This document shows positions 1-11,900 of a DNA stretch of 64,000 bases, piece by piece. Below the pieces are notes generated by a model, which was not told the DNA's origin, did no database searches, and saw only the letters and a list, made by a program, of their open reading frames with translations. Each line of letters starts with the position of its first letter. The first letter of the stretch is position 1. The translations under genes and the position numbers were made by a program. This DNA comes from Henricia sp. BOLD:AAB3569. Lineage: Eukaryota > Echinodermata > Asteroidea > Spinulosida > Echinasteridae. Location: contig JBBELK010000165.1 of assembly GCA_037783545.1 (NCBI GenBank), positions 868,001 through 932,000 of the forward strand, given 5' to 3'.

Positions 1-633
1 CCGGTGTGTTGCGTTCTACCACGGTGCGTTACGTCCCGGTACGGAAAGCGTGGCGCGCCGTGCCGGTTCCGGGACGCGAGGCGGACGGCGCGCCCCGGAA
101 CTGGGACGGCGCGCTACGTTTCAAGCGCCGTTCCACTACGGATGGGTCCACGTCCCAGGCCGGCCTGCTAAGTTCTGATACGGTGCCTTACGTCCGTCCC
201 GTTCGTGTGTCCTGGTCCAATACGTTCCCAACGGTGTGCAAGGGTCTGCTCCGGCGCCCTGCGACTGAACGTGGCAGCTGTCACGTTTCACGCCCCGGTG
301 GTCACCTGGTGGGTATAAATAGTGCGCTCCACACCTTCATTTTCACTATGTCCTGGAGCGCGACGCAGTGAGGCGTAACTGGCCCTTAGCAACAACCGTC
401 ACACACCTTGGCGCACCGCAGCTCACCGGGCCGCATTCACACCATGCTGTGGCCACTACCGAGACGGGCCCTGGCAGACCGTGGGGGTGCCGGGCTTCCA
501 AACGTGGCGGAGCGTGAGGCGATCAGAGATCCCCGGCACCCCACGGTGCCACACCCCGGTGAGTCAAGGCACACTGCGGTCCGTCACGCCCTGTGACGGA
601 AGCCCCGTCCCACTGCGGCCCAGGACGATTCTC
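1..633. other. GC-rich segment with no recognisable gene
   Basis: This stretch is much richer in G+C and CpG than the rest of the window. It is full of short recurring words such as CCGGG, GTCCCG and CACGGTG. The open frames here (for example 121 codons at 6-371) have no recognisable motif and are what GC-rich sequence gives by chance. It looks like the edge of a GC-rich repeat that continues into the tandem duplication at 634-1018. Confidence 0.4.
311..325 (+). promoter_or_regulatory. TATA-box-like site
   Basis: GGGTATAAATAGTGC is an excellent match to a eukaryotic TATA box and sits in a GC-rich setting, the composition of many TATA promoters or of a mobile-element promoter. No recognisable transcript or coding exon follows it, so promoter function is an inference from the motif alone. 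Confidence 0.25.
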
Positions 634-1018
634 ATTAGTGCCGGGACTGCCGGGGCAAAATTTTTGACAGAGCTGCTCACTGGCCGGTGGCAAGGGTGAG
701 CTACGGTCATTCACGTTTCGCCACCCCGGTCCCCTACGCTCCCCGACGTCCATCCCGGTGCCTCCACGGTGATCCTCTACCGGGGCGCCGGGACTGCCGG
801 GGACATGGTGTAAACGTAGCATTAGTGCCGGGACTGCCGGGGCAACATTTTTGACAGAGCTGCTCACTGGCCGGTCACCGGCCGGTGGCAAGGGTGAGCT
901 ACGGTCATTCACGTTTCGCCACCCGGTCCCCTACGCTCCCCGACGTCCATCCCGGTGCCTCCACGGTGATCCTCTACCGGGGCGCCGGGACTGCCGGGGA
1001 CATGGTGTAAACGTAGCA
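634..1018 (+). repeat. Tandem duplication of a ~190-bp GC-rich unit
   Basis: Copy 1 (634-820) and copy 2 (821-1018) both begin ATTAGTGCCGGGACTGCCGG and both end in ACATGGTGTAAACGTAGCAT. They are almost identical. Copy 2 differs mainly by about 12 extra bases near 878, where GGCCGGTCACCGGCCGGTGG repeats a short piece. It is a recent local duplication of unknown origin. Confidence 0.85.
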
Positions 1019-1028
1019 TAAACAAAGT

Positions 1029-1346
1029 TCACATTAGCGGCGCATGTCTCATGGTGTCTGGATCCTCTCGCAAACTGTCCACCTCACGCGCAGTTCCTGC
1101 ATGTTGTGCGGTGCTGTTGTGAAAACTTTGTTCTTTAAAGAAGTCGCAAGGGGTGAGGTCTGGGAACATGGGACACTCGAAGGGATGATTCGTGGCAATC
1201 ACTCGCTCATGAAAAGTTATTGAAGGCGATATCGAACAGCAATGAGACGGTGCGCTGCATGGTGCACGTGGAGGGTCGTAGTGAATACAAACAAATAACA
1301 TGTATGTGGTTGAATGTTTTGGAAAGTGTGAATGAATAAAATCCAA
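1029..1346 (-). pseudogene. Mariner/Tc1-like transposase C-terminal remnant
   Basis: The minus-strand frame contains FPDLTPCDFF, which resembles the PDL-x-P-x-D motif around the third catalytic acidic residue of mariner-type DDD transposases. It is followed by a K-E-Q and a short, degraded C-terminus. The upstream catalytic region is not recognisable, so this is a dead fragment. At 1586-1616 the + strand reads towards CCTTTATTTTGAAACACC; its complement resembles the outer end of elements of this kind and may be the terminus of the same copy. Confidence 0.4.
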
Positions 1347-1616
1347 TCAATAAATAAGATTGTGTTATTTTTTTAAATTGTGTGTGTCAATTTGGTTCCA
1401 TTTCGTTCAACATGAAAGTGAACCAACCCCCATTTTCCACCTCAATTTCAAGACAATGGTGCTTAGTGATGCGGTACCCTAGGAAGGTCACCAAGGCATC
1501 ATTGGAAAGCCCATACCCTCTGCTTTAAGATGGTACCATGCTTTGTACTGGCAAATGTACAGTCTGGTCAAGCAACCTTTCAAAGTTGGATTACCTTTAT
1601 TTTGAAACACCCTGTA

Positions 1617-2361
1617 CATGTAAAAGTACAAAATACATTCTCTCCTTTGACCGTATAAATGTGGACGTGTTGCCACAACTCGGTGACGAGTCGAAAGTGC
1701 AAGGGTTTTGGAAGGAATTAAGTTGTCCTGTTGTAAAATAACACGTATCTGGTCCATAGTTATCTCGCGCAATGTGTGAATAAGTAAAAGTTGAACATAA
1801 TAGGCCATTTACGTTTTCATACAAAAACACTTGTGAAATGGATGTGCCATTAATTAAGGCAGACATAAAATATACTTAATATAATTTAATATATTTGATG
1901 CTCGCTCCAAGCCGCCCAGTTTCGGGCTAAGTGTCATGAGGGGCATGCAAGAGAAAACGTTTAAAAGAACTGGCTACTATAAACAAGTAAAACAAATGTA
2001 GGCCTTTTAAAGATCTTTTTAATGCCTTTTTAAGACCAATTAAACCCCCAAAACAGGAAATAATTCCATACTCGGCCACCACAGGCCCAAAATCTAGCTA
2101 ACGGTTTAATACTTTTTAATACTTTTTAATGATTTTTAATACTTGTTAATGCTTTTTAAGGCCTTAAATTTAGAAAATGAATTTATTAATAAGACTTTTA
2201 AGACCCGTGGAAACCCTGAATAATACTCATGACATTTGGGACCAGAGGTGCAAGTGGACTTTTTTTTATTGATAACATTACACTTGACTGTAATAGAACT
2301 AACTATTTCACGTGATTTGCAACCATAGCACAACTGTTATGTACAGAATTTCCCTGTCACA
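1617..2361. other. No gene seen; AT-rich with short TTTTTAATAC repeats
   Basis: No supported gene. Around 2105-2160 there is a short run of degenerate TTTTTAATAC/TTTTTAATGA words. Open frames on both strands are short and lack recognisable motifs. Confidence 0.5.
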
Positions 2362-2658
2362 TGTTGTTGTTGTTGTTGTTGTATATTTTATGGCATCTTC
2401 GGCAACTAAGGCCCTTTATGCCATCAACTATACGGTTTTAGCTTTAACTATACTATATTATCAACTTGAGATGACGAAGAAGGAGTTGCAGTTTTAGAAG
2501 TGGGAGGAAAACCCCCAGAGAAATGCCCCAGGGGAAAACCCACGCGGTCAAGTAGGGACTGCAAACCCAATCCACATACACGCCCCGGATTCGAACCCGG
2601 GACCCCAGAGGTGAAAGGCGAGGAAAGAACCCGTACGCCAACCCGACCGCCCCTCCCT
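2362..2658 (-). mobile_element. tRNA-derived SINE with (AAC)n tail, copy 1
   Basis: Read on the minus strand, the element starts near 2658. It has an A-box-like TGGCGTACGGG and then a near-perfect B box, GGGTTCGAATCCG, at about 2586-2600, and it ends in a (CAA)n tail (TGTTGT repeats at 2362-2381 on the + strand). The A box, B box and simple 3' tail define a pol III tRNA-derived SINE. A second copy lies at 51688-51984 and a fragment at 18029-18121, so the family is dispersed. Confidence 0.8.
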
Positions 2659-2984
2659 GTCACATGTATTTTAAACCATTTTATCAGTCAAAGTCAAAGA
2701 TTCCGACATTTGGATTCGCCCGCGGATTATTATTATTCAAAGAATTTGCAATTATTTAGTTTCGTCTTTCGTATATAATACAATATGGATAATTTTCCAC
2801 CTTTCCCCTGTCTAATGGTTAATATTCATGAATTTGTTTCCTTCCATTTAAATTTCCGGATGCCGAATGCACCCATTTTACCCTACAAAGACCAAAACGC
2901 ATCCAACTATTCTTTTATGGGTCATTTCACGAGGTTGGGTACAAAAAGTGTGACATACCAGATCTTAAATATGAGTAACAGGCT

Positions 2985-3412
2985 CTTTCCACAGTAATGG
3001 GGTACATTTCTGTGACATACAAGATCTTAGGTCCCAGTTCAGTTTAAATGTCTTAATTTTATTTTTAAATTATCCAGCTAAACTGAGGAAATAACTTTTG
3101 CACGAAGGAGTAAGAAAGATGGTCCGACAACATACATTTCTGAAAACCCCGTGCACAAATTTTCCTATTACGTATGTAACAAAGACAGAAAAAAATGTCA
3201 CAAAATGGTCTGTCCACGTTACATACGTAATAGGAAAATTTGTACACAAAATTTTCAAAAATGCATTTTGTGGCAGCAATCTCTTACCTTTTTGGGCAAA
3301 ACTTATCTCCTAAGAACAGTACAAGGAAATTTCTTTAATTTTGGGATAAACTAAAGACATCTGAAAGGAATTATTGACTTATTTTTCAAATGTACCCCAT
3401 TACTGTGGAAAG
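2985..3412. mobile_element. Hairpin MITE, ~430 bp
   Basis: The 25-bp ends at 2985-3009 (CTTTCCACAGTAATGGGG...) and 3388-3412 are perfect inverted repeats. A second, inner inverted pair lies at 3151-3180 and 3219-3248 (TTTTCCTATTACGTATGTAAC and complement, slightly degenerate). The whole segment can fold back on itself. The ORFs inside it on both strands mirror each other because of the palindrome and are not genes. Confidence 0.8.
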
Positions 3413-4067
3413 ACCCACCATTCCAGCCCAGCTACTTTAGTAAGTATATTCATTTCATAAAGAAACACATGTTACACTACAATATAAGTATATATTTGTA
3501 TCACATTGTAACAAAACTATAGACCTCCAAAATGTACTCGTAGTGTTAAACATATGTGGTGTCCATGTTGCGTAGGTAATACAAATATTTATTGATCTGT
3601 GAGAGATTGGTCAGTGAAAACAACATGATTATATTGGGACACCTCGCCATATTCAGTACAACAAATATTTCACCAGACAATTCTCAAGTCTTTAAATATA
3701 AATCGAACTTGTACCAACGAAACATGGACACCGCTTTATATTTTTTTATACCCAAACTAATGGAATGACCCTCATAATAATGTTCATATAATTCTCTCCC
3801 TGTGGTAAAAACGCGTAACTACCGGCGGCGTAACGCAGATAAAGCGTGGCTGTTTCTCGGATCTCCGCGAAGCGGGCACTTGCGAGGATTTTGCAGACCG
3901 AAAGATTCCCAACTCGGACCCCCCAGAGATGATGACACAACTATGCTGCAAAGACTCGTTGTGTAATCATGCTGACGCTAAAATACCAGGTTATGTGGCC
4001 GTTTTTACGCTCATTGCCAGTGCCTTACTGACGAAGTGGTTGTGATGTTTGGAATATTTATGTATGA
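3413..4067. other. No feature seen
   Basis: AT-rich intergenic sequence with no coding signal, clear repeat end or RNA-like box that I can support. Confidence 0.5.
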
Positions 4068-4198
4068 ACCCTTTGCACCGGCGGCCATGACAGGTGCAAA
4101 TGATGACACAAATGTTTTCTCAATAGATCCCCAAAGTGCTGTACTTATACATGGTGATAGTGTGGCTGCCTCCTGTCATGGCCGCCCCTGGAAAGGGT
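4068..4198. mobile_element. Short MITE, 131 bp
   Basis: The imperfect terminal inverted repeat at 4068-4094 (ACCCTTTGCACCGGCGGCC...) pairs with 4172-4198. The inner GGCGGCCATGACAGG / CCTGTCATGGCCGCC part is perfect. There is no coding capacity. Confidence 0.7.
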
Positions 4199-4745
4199 CT
4201 ATTGGCTGAAATAGTTATATTCAGAATGTCTTGAATGTAGGTTGCATGTGTCTTTCAAAATTGATTGGATAAAAAACGGACATGACCATATACATGTAGC
4301 AAGTCAACAGGCTATACCTTTGAGCATGTCGATCAAAATAGTAATAATTCTGGAAATCGATTTATTGTAACTCTCAGGGAATCTTGAAAACCAACTGCGT
4401 GTATATGGGAGCCGTTTTTAACTGTCCGATTGTGTATGTAGCCGAAATGGTTAAAACACACTTTAAATTATGTTAATATTCTATTGGAGTGCACAGTATA
4501 TGCTATCGGTTTATTTTATCGTCGGTGTAGATTAACAGCGGTACATTTGTACATGTATTCACATGGCATTCCTTCTGTTTTTAAACGTACCGTATAGATT
4601 TATCCAAAAACGTTTATACCCCGCCCCCGAAATTTCAACCAACCAATCATTTTGGTAATCCAAACGGTCTAATGATTGTGCGCACTTTCAAGTTGGTAGA
4701 CGCGTTTCTAAAGGGAGGGGCGGGGCTTATATAATGGATGGGTCT

Positions 4746-4916
4746 ATAGACTGCCGAAGTGAATACGTCACCTTTTGTTGGTTGCCTAGGCAATTGGATC
4801 TAAATTAAAAATCACTCAACCGTGTCCCAGTGCTTTTCCAATGGTACTTTTCCCGACGGCCATGATAGTTTAGATCCAATTGTCATGGCAACGCACGTCA
4901 CACTTCGGCTGTCTAT
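4746..4916 (+). mobile_element. MITE family A, copy 1 (171 bp)
   Basis: The ends are ATAGACTGCCGAAGTG and CACTTCGGCTGTCTAT, an imperfect terminal inverted repeat. The interior carries TTGCCTAGGCAA and a second internal inverted pair (GGATCTAAA / TTTAGATCC). A copy of the same 171-bp length lies at 10196-10366, and diverged relatives lie at 6283, 7073, 16958 and 58577. Confidence 0.9.
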
Positions 4917-5108
4917 TGGTGAAGTATATTAATGGCACTATTTGTGGTGTGGTTTTGTTCCATTACGCGTGTTGGCAGCAGATGCACGTATTCAATATTC
5001 AAAAGACAACAATGTTTTTGTACTCTATCTTAACAGTGACGAATACAGCTGAAAACGTTTAATGAGTATCTTCTGTAGCCACGTAGCGAAACAATTAATT
5101 TGTATATT

Positions 5109-5556
5109 GGTAATTACCAAAATTAGGGGTCCAAAAGTGTGACATTCTTTTCAAGATGTTCTTTTCAAGTTTAGTGATTGAAAGTGCATGGTTTTCTAGT
5201 TGAAAATGTTCATTTTTATTTCCATGAATGCCACTTAAATTTAACGTTTGTGTGGATAAGGCACCAAGGTTAATGTAGAATCATTCTACAGCTAATTTTC
5301 CTTGGCGTAGGTAACCCGGGACACCAAAACCCTATTCAATATCATGGAACAAATTATGAGCTTTTATGGTCTTTTGTTTCAAATATTTTTCAGTAATCAC
5401 AGAACAAAATATTAAAATAATTAGTGCTGTCCCCTGTAATCACAGGCCACAGTATTACTGAGAATTTGTGATCAAGAGTGGCGATTTTTGATGCACATGG
5501 TGTCGTACATAACTGGTACACCAAACGTTTTGGACCCCTAATTTTGGGAATTACCC
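5109..5556. mobile_element. TIR element, ~450 bp
   Basis: The 28-29 bp terminal inverted repeat at 5109-5136 (CCAAAATTAGGGGTCCAAAA at its core) is matched on the opposite strand at 5528-5556, with only small differences near the outer edge. The interior has no transposase-like frame, so it is a non-autonomous DNA element. Confidence 0.75.
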
Positions 5557-5862
5557 GTACGTGGACAGGAATACAATTTCTAAAACCTACCAGTTTTTGT
5601 GTGTGTTTGTTTTCCACATTTTCCACAATATACCACATGTACAGTGTTGCAACTAAAAGTTATTCGTTCTGTCTAAAAATGAATTATTTTTTTACGAAGA
5701 TATGTGTACCCCTTGTCTTAGAAAGATCCATACCTCAGATGAATAACAAAAACGTATGCATAACAAAATAAGTAGATACTTTGCGCCTAAAATAAAAAGT
5801 AAAATGCTTGCAGTAAATATGGTATTTTGATATGTTTATACGCGTGACGTCAACAACTATTA

Positions 5863-6133
5863 TATCCGTCATTACTGTGTCTATACTATGGCACGCCAAA
5901 GCGAAAATAATTCAACACTAATAATTTTGCCATCAACCAAAAACAAGTCTGAACATTTTTTTAAACTTGGCAACAAAATCACGTTATGGAAGTTTCAAAC
6001 AGTCTATCAACATTTAAAAGTCATGCAAACCTTTTTTTTTTTTACTTGCGCAACATTTTCGGAAATATGCGTCAACATGTTTACTTATTTTCCGCTTTGG
6101 CGTGCCATAGTATGGACACAGTAATGGCGGATA
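5863..6133. mobile_element. TIR element (MITE), ~270 bp
   Basis: TATCCGTCATTACTGTGTC at the left is matched inverted by GACACAGTAATGGCGGATA at the right. The inverted repeat continues inward through ATACTATGGCACGCCAAAGCG, giving arms of about 45 bp. The interior is AT-rich and the ORFs are incidental. Confidence 0.85.
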
Positions 6134-6282
6134 GCAACCGTTGTCAAGCAAGGTGAAACCCAAGAATAGTATTTGAAATATTGTTTAGACGTGATTAGCA
6201 AAATATATATATATTTAGCTTATAATAACACACGACAAGGCGAAAAATGCAACTTGTCTAGAGAGAAACAAAACGAGATTAA

Positions 6283-6432
6283 ATAGGGCACTAAAGTGAA
6301 AACGTCACCCTTTGTGTGTTGCCATGGTTTTTGCCAACTGTTTCCCTGCGCTTCAGCAATGGACGTTTCAGATTACCAGTGACTATTTAGACCCAATTAC
6401 CATGGCAACTGACGTCACACTTCAGTGGTCAT
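6283..6432 (+). mobile_element. MITE family B copy (related to family A)
   Basis: It starts around CTAAAGTGAAAACGTCACC and ends GACGTCACACTTCAGTGG. The same internal landmarks as family A are kept in order: TTGCCATGG, GGACGTTTCAGATTACCAG, TTTAGACCCAATTACCATGG. It is shorter than the sibling at 7073-7241, which has an extra GGGTCTACACTAAAACCAG piece. Confidence 0.75.
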
Positions 6433-6666
6433 TGCCAATTATTGGTCGTCGTCGTGCTCTGCGCACGCATCCCGTTTTGCATAAATTTTGTTTGGTAATG
6501 ATGCCAAAGGTCACAAAAATCTTCTGTTATCTCGTCGATGTTGCCCCTGGTATGCGGCAGCAATTACGTGGCGTTGAAAGCGAGTACCAGTACCAGTCAT
6601 CGAATACATGTATATACACTGGATGAAGCAACGATCGACGTATAAAATTGAAGCCACCGTCCGCCA

Positions 6667-6914
6667 TTAGCCTTTTTGAAGTATGGCGGACACAATAAGA
6701 GGGCGCACTTTGCAGTGGGTATAAAATCGACTAAAATGCAAAATAACTCAGTTTTTCACTTTACACTTATTAATTTTATTGATAATTCTGACTATGTATT
6801 ATAATTACAACATGTAAATCAAGTTTTTGGAAAGAAATACAATTAATAAAAAAAATCATACCCAAATGAAATTGCTCCCTCTCCTTTTGTTCCGCCATAC
6901 TTCTAAAAGGCTAA
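6667..6914. mobile_element. TIR element (MITE), ~248 bp
   Basis: TTAGCCTTTTTGAAGTATGG at the left end pairs with CCATACTTCTAAAAGGCTAA at the right end, continuing through CGGA/TCCG. There is no coding capacity. Confidence 0.8.
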
Positions 6915-7072
6915 TTGTACCCAACCAAATACAATGCCTTGCCTAGACTGATCATACTGTCTTCACTAGTCTACATAATGGTGTACATGTGTTAAGAGGA
7001 ATGCAAGCGATCGCATAGACCGGGGAGCAGTCTAGGCCAAGCATGACTTCAATTCTCGTATAGCCAACTGCT

Positions 7073-7241
7073 ATAGACTACTAAAGTGAAAACGTCACCC
7101 TTTGTGTGTTGCTATGGTTTTTGGGTCTACACTAAAACCAGTGAACTGTTTCCCTGCGCTATTCCAATGGACGTTTCAGATTACCAGCGAATGTTTAGAC
7201 CCAATAACCATGGCAACTGACGTCACACTTTAGTAGTCTAT
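7073..7241 (+). mobile_element. MITE family B, best copy (169 bp)
   Basis: The terminal inverted repeat ATAGACTACTAAAGTG / CACTTTAGTAGTCTAT is perfect over 16 bp. The layout is that of family A (ATAGACTGCCGAAGTG), so A and B are subfamilies with the same outer ATAGAC and inner AAGTG bases. Confidence 0.9.
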
Positions 7242-7772
7242 TGCATACTTCATCCAGTGTACATAATTTATATCGATGTTACCAGGACGTTGCATGCTAG
7301 GAAATCACTAGACTGGTTCCCGCTCCACATATTCCACATACAACGACTGAATATGAGGACCGGCTCACTGTCGTGTTTAAAATAGCACTTTAAGCATTAC
7401 GTCATGCATTTATTTTTAGGCGCACATAACCGTTAATTTTCAAGACGCGCTATATGGCATGAGTGTACAACAATTTGAAAGGGGTTATTCCAAATTTGAC
7501 CAATACAAATGTAATATATTAACCTTAAAATATTAAATATGCCCATTTTAATATACATCTTGTAGGCTAGCATTAAAAAGAAAATTCAAACCTTGTCTGC
7601 ATCACCCAGTGAGCTCCATATTGTACATGTAGTTTTAATCTGCTGTTGCAATCCCGTAAATATAGCCATTCATACAGTTACCGTAACTATAGCCACTGAT
7701 CTGATAGCCACTGCGTAGTTTTAAATCCGTGGCATCACCATACACACGCAGCGCGCGGCACGCGTACGTGCA

Positions 7773-8243
7773 CGCGACGTCAATTCAAATTCTCGAAACA
7801 ATGACGAATTGTACCCGACGATTAACGGTAACGTCCGGACGACCGGACGTGCATTCGGGTAACTTCGGGAATCTTCAGAAAAAGGAGGAATTCCTCCCGT
7901 TTCAAAATGGCGGAATTGGCGGCTGCCGGACCTTAAATTCAGTCTAGTCAAATAATTTTTGGTCCGGGTACCAGAGTAGGAAATCACAAACTGCGCGTGC
8001 GCTTGTAGTTGTCAAAGAGGGCGCACTTGGACAAAACTAGTCTGGTACCCGGACCAATTTTTTTTTGACTAGACTGAATTTAAGGTCCGGCAGCCGCCAA
8101 TTTCGCCATTTTGAAACGGGAGGAATTCCTCCTTTTTCCGAAGGTTCCCGAAGTTACCCGAATGCACGTCCGGTCGTCCGGACGTTACCGTTAATCGTCG
8201 GGTACAATTTGTCATTGTTTCAAGAATTTGAATTGACGTCGCG
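7773..8243. repeat. Large inverted repeat, ~205-bp arms
   Basis: The left arm 7773-7979 and right arm 8038-8243 are near-perfect complements: CGCGACGTCAATTC at the outer left matches GAATTTGAATTGACGTCGCG at the outer right, and GGTACCAGA matches TCTGGTACC near the spacer. The arms include GTCCGGACGACCGGACGT, itself partly palindromic. Confidence 0.9.
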
Positions 8244-8576
8244 TCCACATATTCCACACAGGAGAATATAAGGACAGGTAAAGTGCGCTTCATCTTGATC
8301 TATAATTGGTCGTCTTTGCGCGTGCGCATTGTGTTTTTTATATTTAAAAATTGGCCAAGCCCTTTGCTTTAGGCAATGTACTTTATTTACATAATTGGAT
8401 ATGTTCGACACGCACGGCTAAGTTACAAATGTCACTGCAAAATCTGCGCACTTACTAAAAAAATAAAAATAATAATAACCACGTGACGGCAGAATTCTGC
8501 CCGTCATGGCTGCCCTTTACCGATCCCTATATTTTCGCAATAAGCGAACCAATCTATAGGGATCGGGAACCAATCT
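8244..8576 (+). repeat. Dispersed ~332-bp repeat, copy 1
   Basis: This segment recurs in inverted orientation at 16061-16392. Shared landmarks include CCACATATTCCACA, GGTCGTCTTTGCGCGTGCGC and ATTTTCGCAATAAGCGA. The second copy begins with GGTTCCCG and ends with CGGGAACC, suggesting short terminal inverted repeats of a non-autonomous element. Confidence 0.75.
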
Positions 8577-8835
8577 ATTTTAAACACTACGGCAGCCGGT
8601 CCTCATATTCAGTCGTTGTATGTGAAATATGTGAAGCAGGAACCAGTCTATGGTTGCCACAGCCTGGCACGTGATGCTTTAAGTGGCGCTAATATTTAGT
8701 GACTATAGCTTTCCCCCAGCCGCCCAGTGAGAGTTTTCACCGATTCGGGATCCGCAAGCTCACAGCTGTACCAGCCTTTGCCGAGTGATCAGAAGTGTAT
8801 TTGCTGTATGCGAACGAGTTTTCCCGCTGAGCAAC

Positions 8836-8932
8836 ATGGAATCCAAGTTGGTGTTTATTGTTCTGCTGGCTATGCTAGCAACGGCTTGCTCAAACTTTTG
8901 CTGTTACCCCAAAGAGTTTGAGATTGGTGAAG
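8836..8932 (+). CDS. Ependymin-related gene exon 1
   Basis: Encodes residues 1-32 plus the first base of codon 33: the signal peptide and the C22-C23-Y-P start of the mature protein. The donor is GAAG|GTAAGAAA, a strong match to consensus, leaving phase 1. Intron 1 is 6.7 kb and holds MITEs, a poly-G run and a HINE-like element. Confidence 0.85.
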
Positions 8933-11900
8933 GTAAGAAAACTCGCATTTGCTTCGAGCTTGTCGAGATTTTCCAGAAAATTGATTTCGTTTTAACCCAA
9001 CAACAGGCGATTGGATCCAAGCTTTATTTTGGTACTTAAATGCAAGCCGATCGCGTTCAACGTTTTTACATGACCGAGTTTTTTTTTTGGGCTGATAAAA
9101 GGACAACTGCGGTAAAATGCTGATATCATAGAAAGTTCCTTGATGACGGGGTACTCTGCAAAGTCCCATAGACCGTATCGAATAGCTGCCATCTTGTTGA
9201 GCACCTTTTGCTACTTGAACAAGGTTTTGACTGTATATACAGTATTGAATATTAATAATCAGCTGGAAAATACAAGATCCTCACTCGTTTTACTTTTCTC
9301 CTATTCCATGTTTTAATCATATTTGCAATTATATTGATCATATGGACTTAAAAGCATCTTACAAATTCAATAAATTAATTGATGGCACAGAGTTCTGAGA
9401 TGCCAGGGCAGAATGCACCTGTAACGAAACCACCGCTATTTTGCATCCGTGGGAACATACGATCGGTTCTGCATGTAAGCCCATCACGAAGTTCACGACA
9501 CCAGACGGCATCGGCATTGATAGTGGGATACCATCCGTGAACGTTGTGTTGACATACCAATTGTACGTACAGACCTTTGTGACGAAAACACGAAGAATTT
9601 GTTTGGACGGTACAGGCTGTCAAAGTGAATACGTCACCTTTTGTTAGTTGCCCAGGCAACGGCTGCTCCAAAAATGAACCTTGTTCCTATCCTTTTCAAA
9701 AGACTTTCTATTATTTTGAGGGTTTGTTTATTATTATTATTTTGTTTGCCCTTGTTACGTTTTTGTATAGTTTCCCAGGCATGCGACCCAACCAAGCGCA
9801 GTAGACCCTCAGGTGATTTCGATGTGCGTGACCCAATGTTGCCGACTTTGCAAAAATGGACGTTTTGGGTTTTACGTATTTACAAAATTGGCGGGGCCAG
9901 ACTTGGGGGTGCGGGGGGGGGGGGGGGGGGGGGGGGGGGGTCACCCACAACTGGTCATAACAGAGTCAACATTGGAAAAAGCGCGACTATATCCACATCG
10001 AGCCTTTTGTGTTGGTCGACTTTACTGGAAGTTGGCCAAATGCAGAGCCCCACATATGTGATACCGGAAGCCAGAGGTTGCATGGTACAGTAAACAAAAC
10101 AACGGATACAAATCAAGCATGATACAGCCTCGCCCGAGAAGTCAGGATTCAGACCAAGATATTTCGGTAACCAGACTATTTTGCAGTTGGCTACAATAGA
10201 CTGCCGAAGTGAATACGTCACCTTTTGTTGGTTGCCTAGGCAATTGGATCTAAACTAAAAATCACTCAACCGTGTCCCAGTGCTTTTCCAATGGTACTTT
10301 TCCCGACGGCCATGATAGTTTAGATCCAATTGCCATGGCAACGAATGTCACACTTCGGCTGTCTATTCACCGCGCGATAGCGCACTTTCGCTGCATAGCA
10401 TACATGCAAATTCTTCACGGATTCGCACAATATCATAGCCCTTGGACAAGGCTACGTAAGTACCTGCACACTTGAATGCCTTCGAACAATAGAGATGTGT
10501 GTACGCGCGGAAACAGAGCTATGGAGGCCCTGGAAGGACCTCATCAATCGAAAATATTGGTGTCTATATTTGCGATTTATACATGTACAGCAGCCTGCAG
10601 CTGATGTGTTAAAGGTGGGGGGTCGCGCTGATGAGAATTATAATTATGTTTGTATGTTTCTACTCTTTGATTTACTAATTATCCATTCCCTTATCTCGTT
10701 TTACATTTAACATTAGTAAAATAAATGAAAATTAAGGCTTATTTTTAACCCATGAGTTTACTCTTTGCCGGACAACTTTTCCAGCTCAGAAAAGTAGTTA
10801 AGTAGTTCCGGCTCACCAACAAGCTGCAGATAGCTGAAATTACTCCGCACCAAGTTTGTCTAAAAATGGTCAAAGTTGGTACATGTACAAACAACAGTCG
10901 AGAGACAATACATATGCCTGTGCAGTAAAACTTTGATGGCGTCATCAAGTGTCATTACATACATTTGAGTTTTAAACCTCTGATGACCTATATCTGCAGA
11001 ATACAAATACAATTATACAGGTATGTTGTCTGTTACAAGATCTGTGACATACTGTAATGACGTCATGATGACGTCATCGTGTGTCATAATACAACAAATT
11101 GAAAATTAATGGATTGGTTTAAATCTTTAAAAATCAAACATTCAGCACTTTAACACATAAGCTTAAATCCTGTGGTAACAGTAACAGGCAACCGAGGGGG
11201 TGGGGGGGGGGGGGGGGGGTGGGGGGGGGGGATGGATGGACAATTGATAGGTGACCTTTGTAGCAATGTCTGTGCAAATTAGCTTAATGTCGGTGATGAC
11301 AGGTCATGTCGACCGCCAAACATGTTCATAAACAAAAAAATGAACTAGAACAGCCCCGTGTTCGTTGTCAAGAACGAACACAGGTCTAGGTTTTTTAATT
11401 TGTATTCTGCCCATCTTTTTCTGCGGACTTTTTTGGGCACTTGCACATTTACGAACAAGTTCAAACCTTACATGCACATTGGTCACTACTTGGTCTCTAA
11501 GATTTACAATGACGTCATCGTCACGTCATCGGGTATCAAATAACAAGCGCTTGAAATTAAATAAATAAAATATTAAAAAATCAATAACAAACTAAACCGT
11601 TTGACCTACGATCTTGTTTCCTTCGACGTATGCGATCACTAACAAAGCATTGACCTTTGGCATTTTGACAAGGCTTCGTGAATTTGGGAGATTTGGTGAC
11701 TTGAGTAGAGTCTATACACGCCGAATGGCTCATTTACTTGGCCTTTTCTTTATAACCAACTTTGGTAGCAGAAATCAGCTAGTCACAATCTGTACAATTC
11801 CATGATGTTATGCAGGTCACCTATGCAAATTACGTCGTCAGCTCATCTACTACAAACAAGAGAGATACGTGTACGCTGTTGAATTCACTGGGTAAATTAA

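Larger units (their letters stand above)
7311..8648. mobile_element. Nested fold-back element
   Basis: Outer inverted arms lie at 7311-7366 and 8594-8648 (GACTGGTTCC... ending GAGGACCGGCT, and the complement). Inside them is a second, larger inverted pair, 7773-7979 and 8038-8243, about 205 bp per arm with only a 58-bp spacer. Next to the right inner arm sits a third repeat (8244-8576). The arrangement looks like one fold-back element inserted within another. No transposase frame is present; the two mirrored ORFs (7721-7987 and 8065-8271) are copies of the same arm. Confidence 0.75.

Noticed and set aside
9711..10093. Open frames on both strands with poly-Gly or poly-Pro runs (also at 19543-20023).
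   Set aside because: The runs come from homopolymer G tracts inside introns or a transposon; no domain flanks them.
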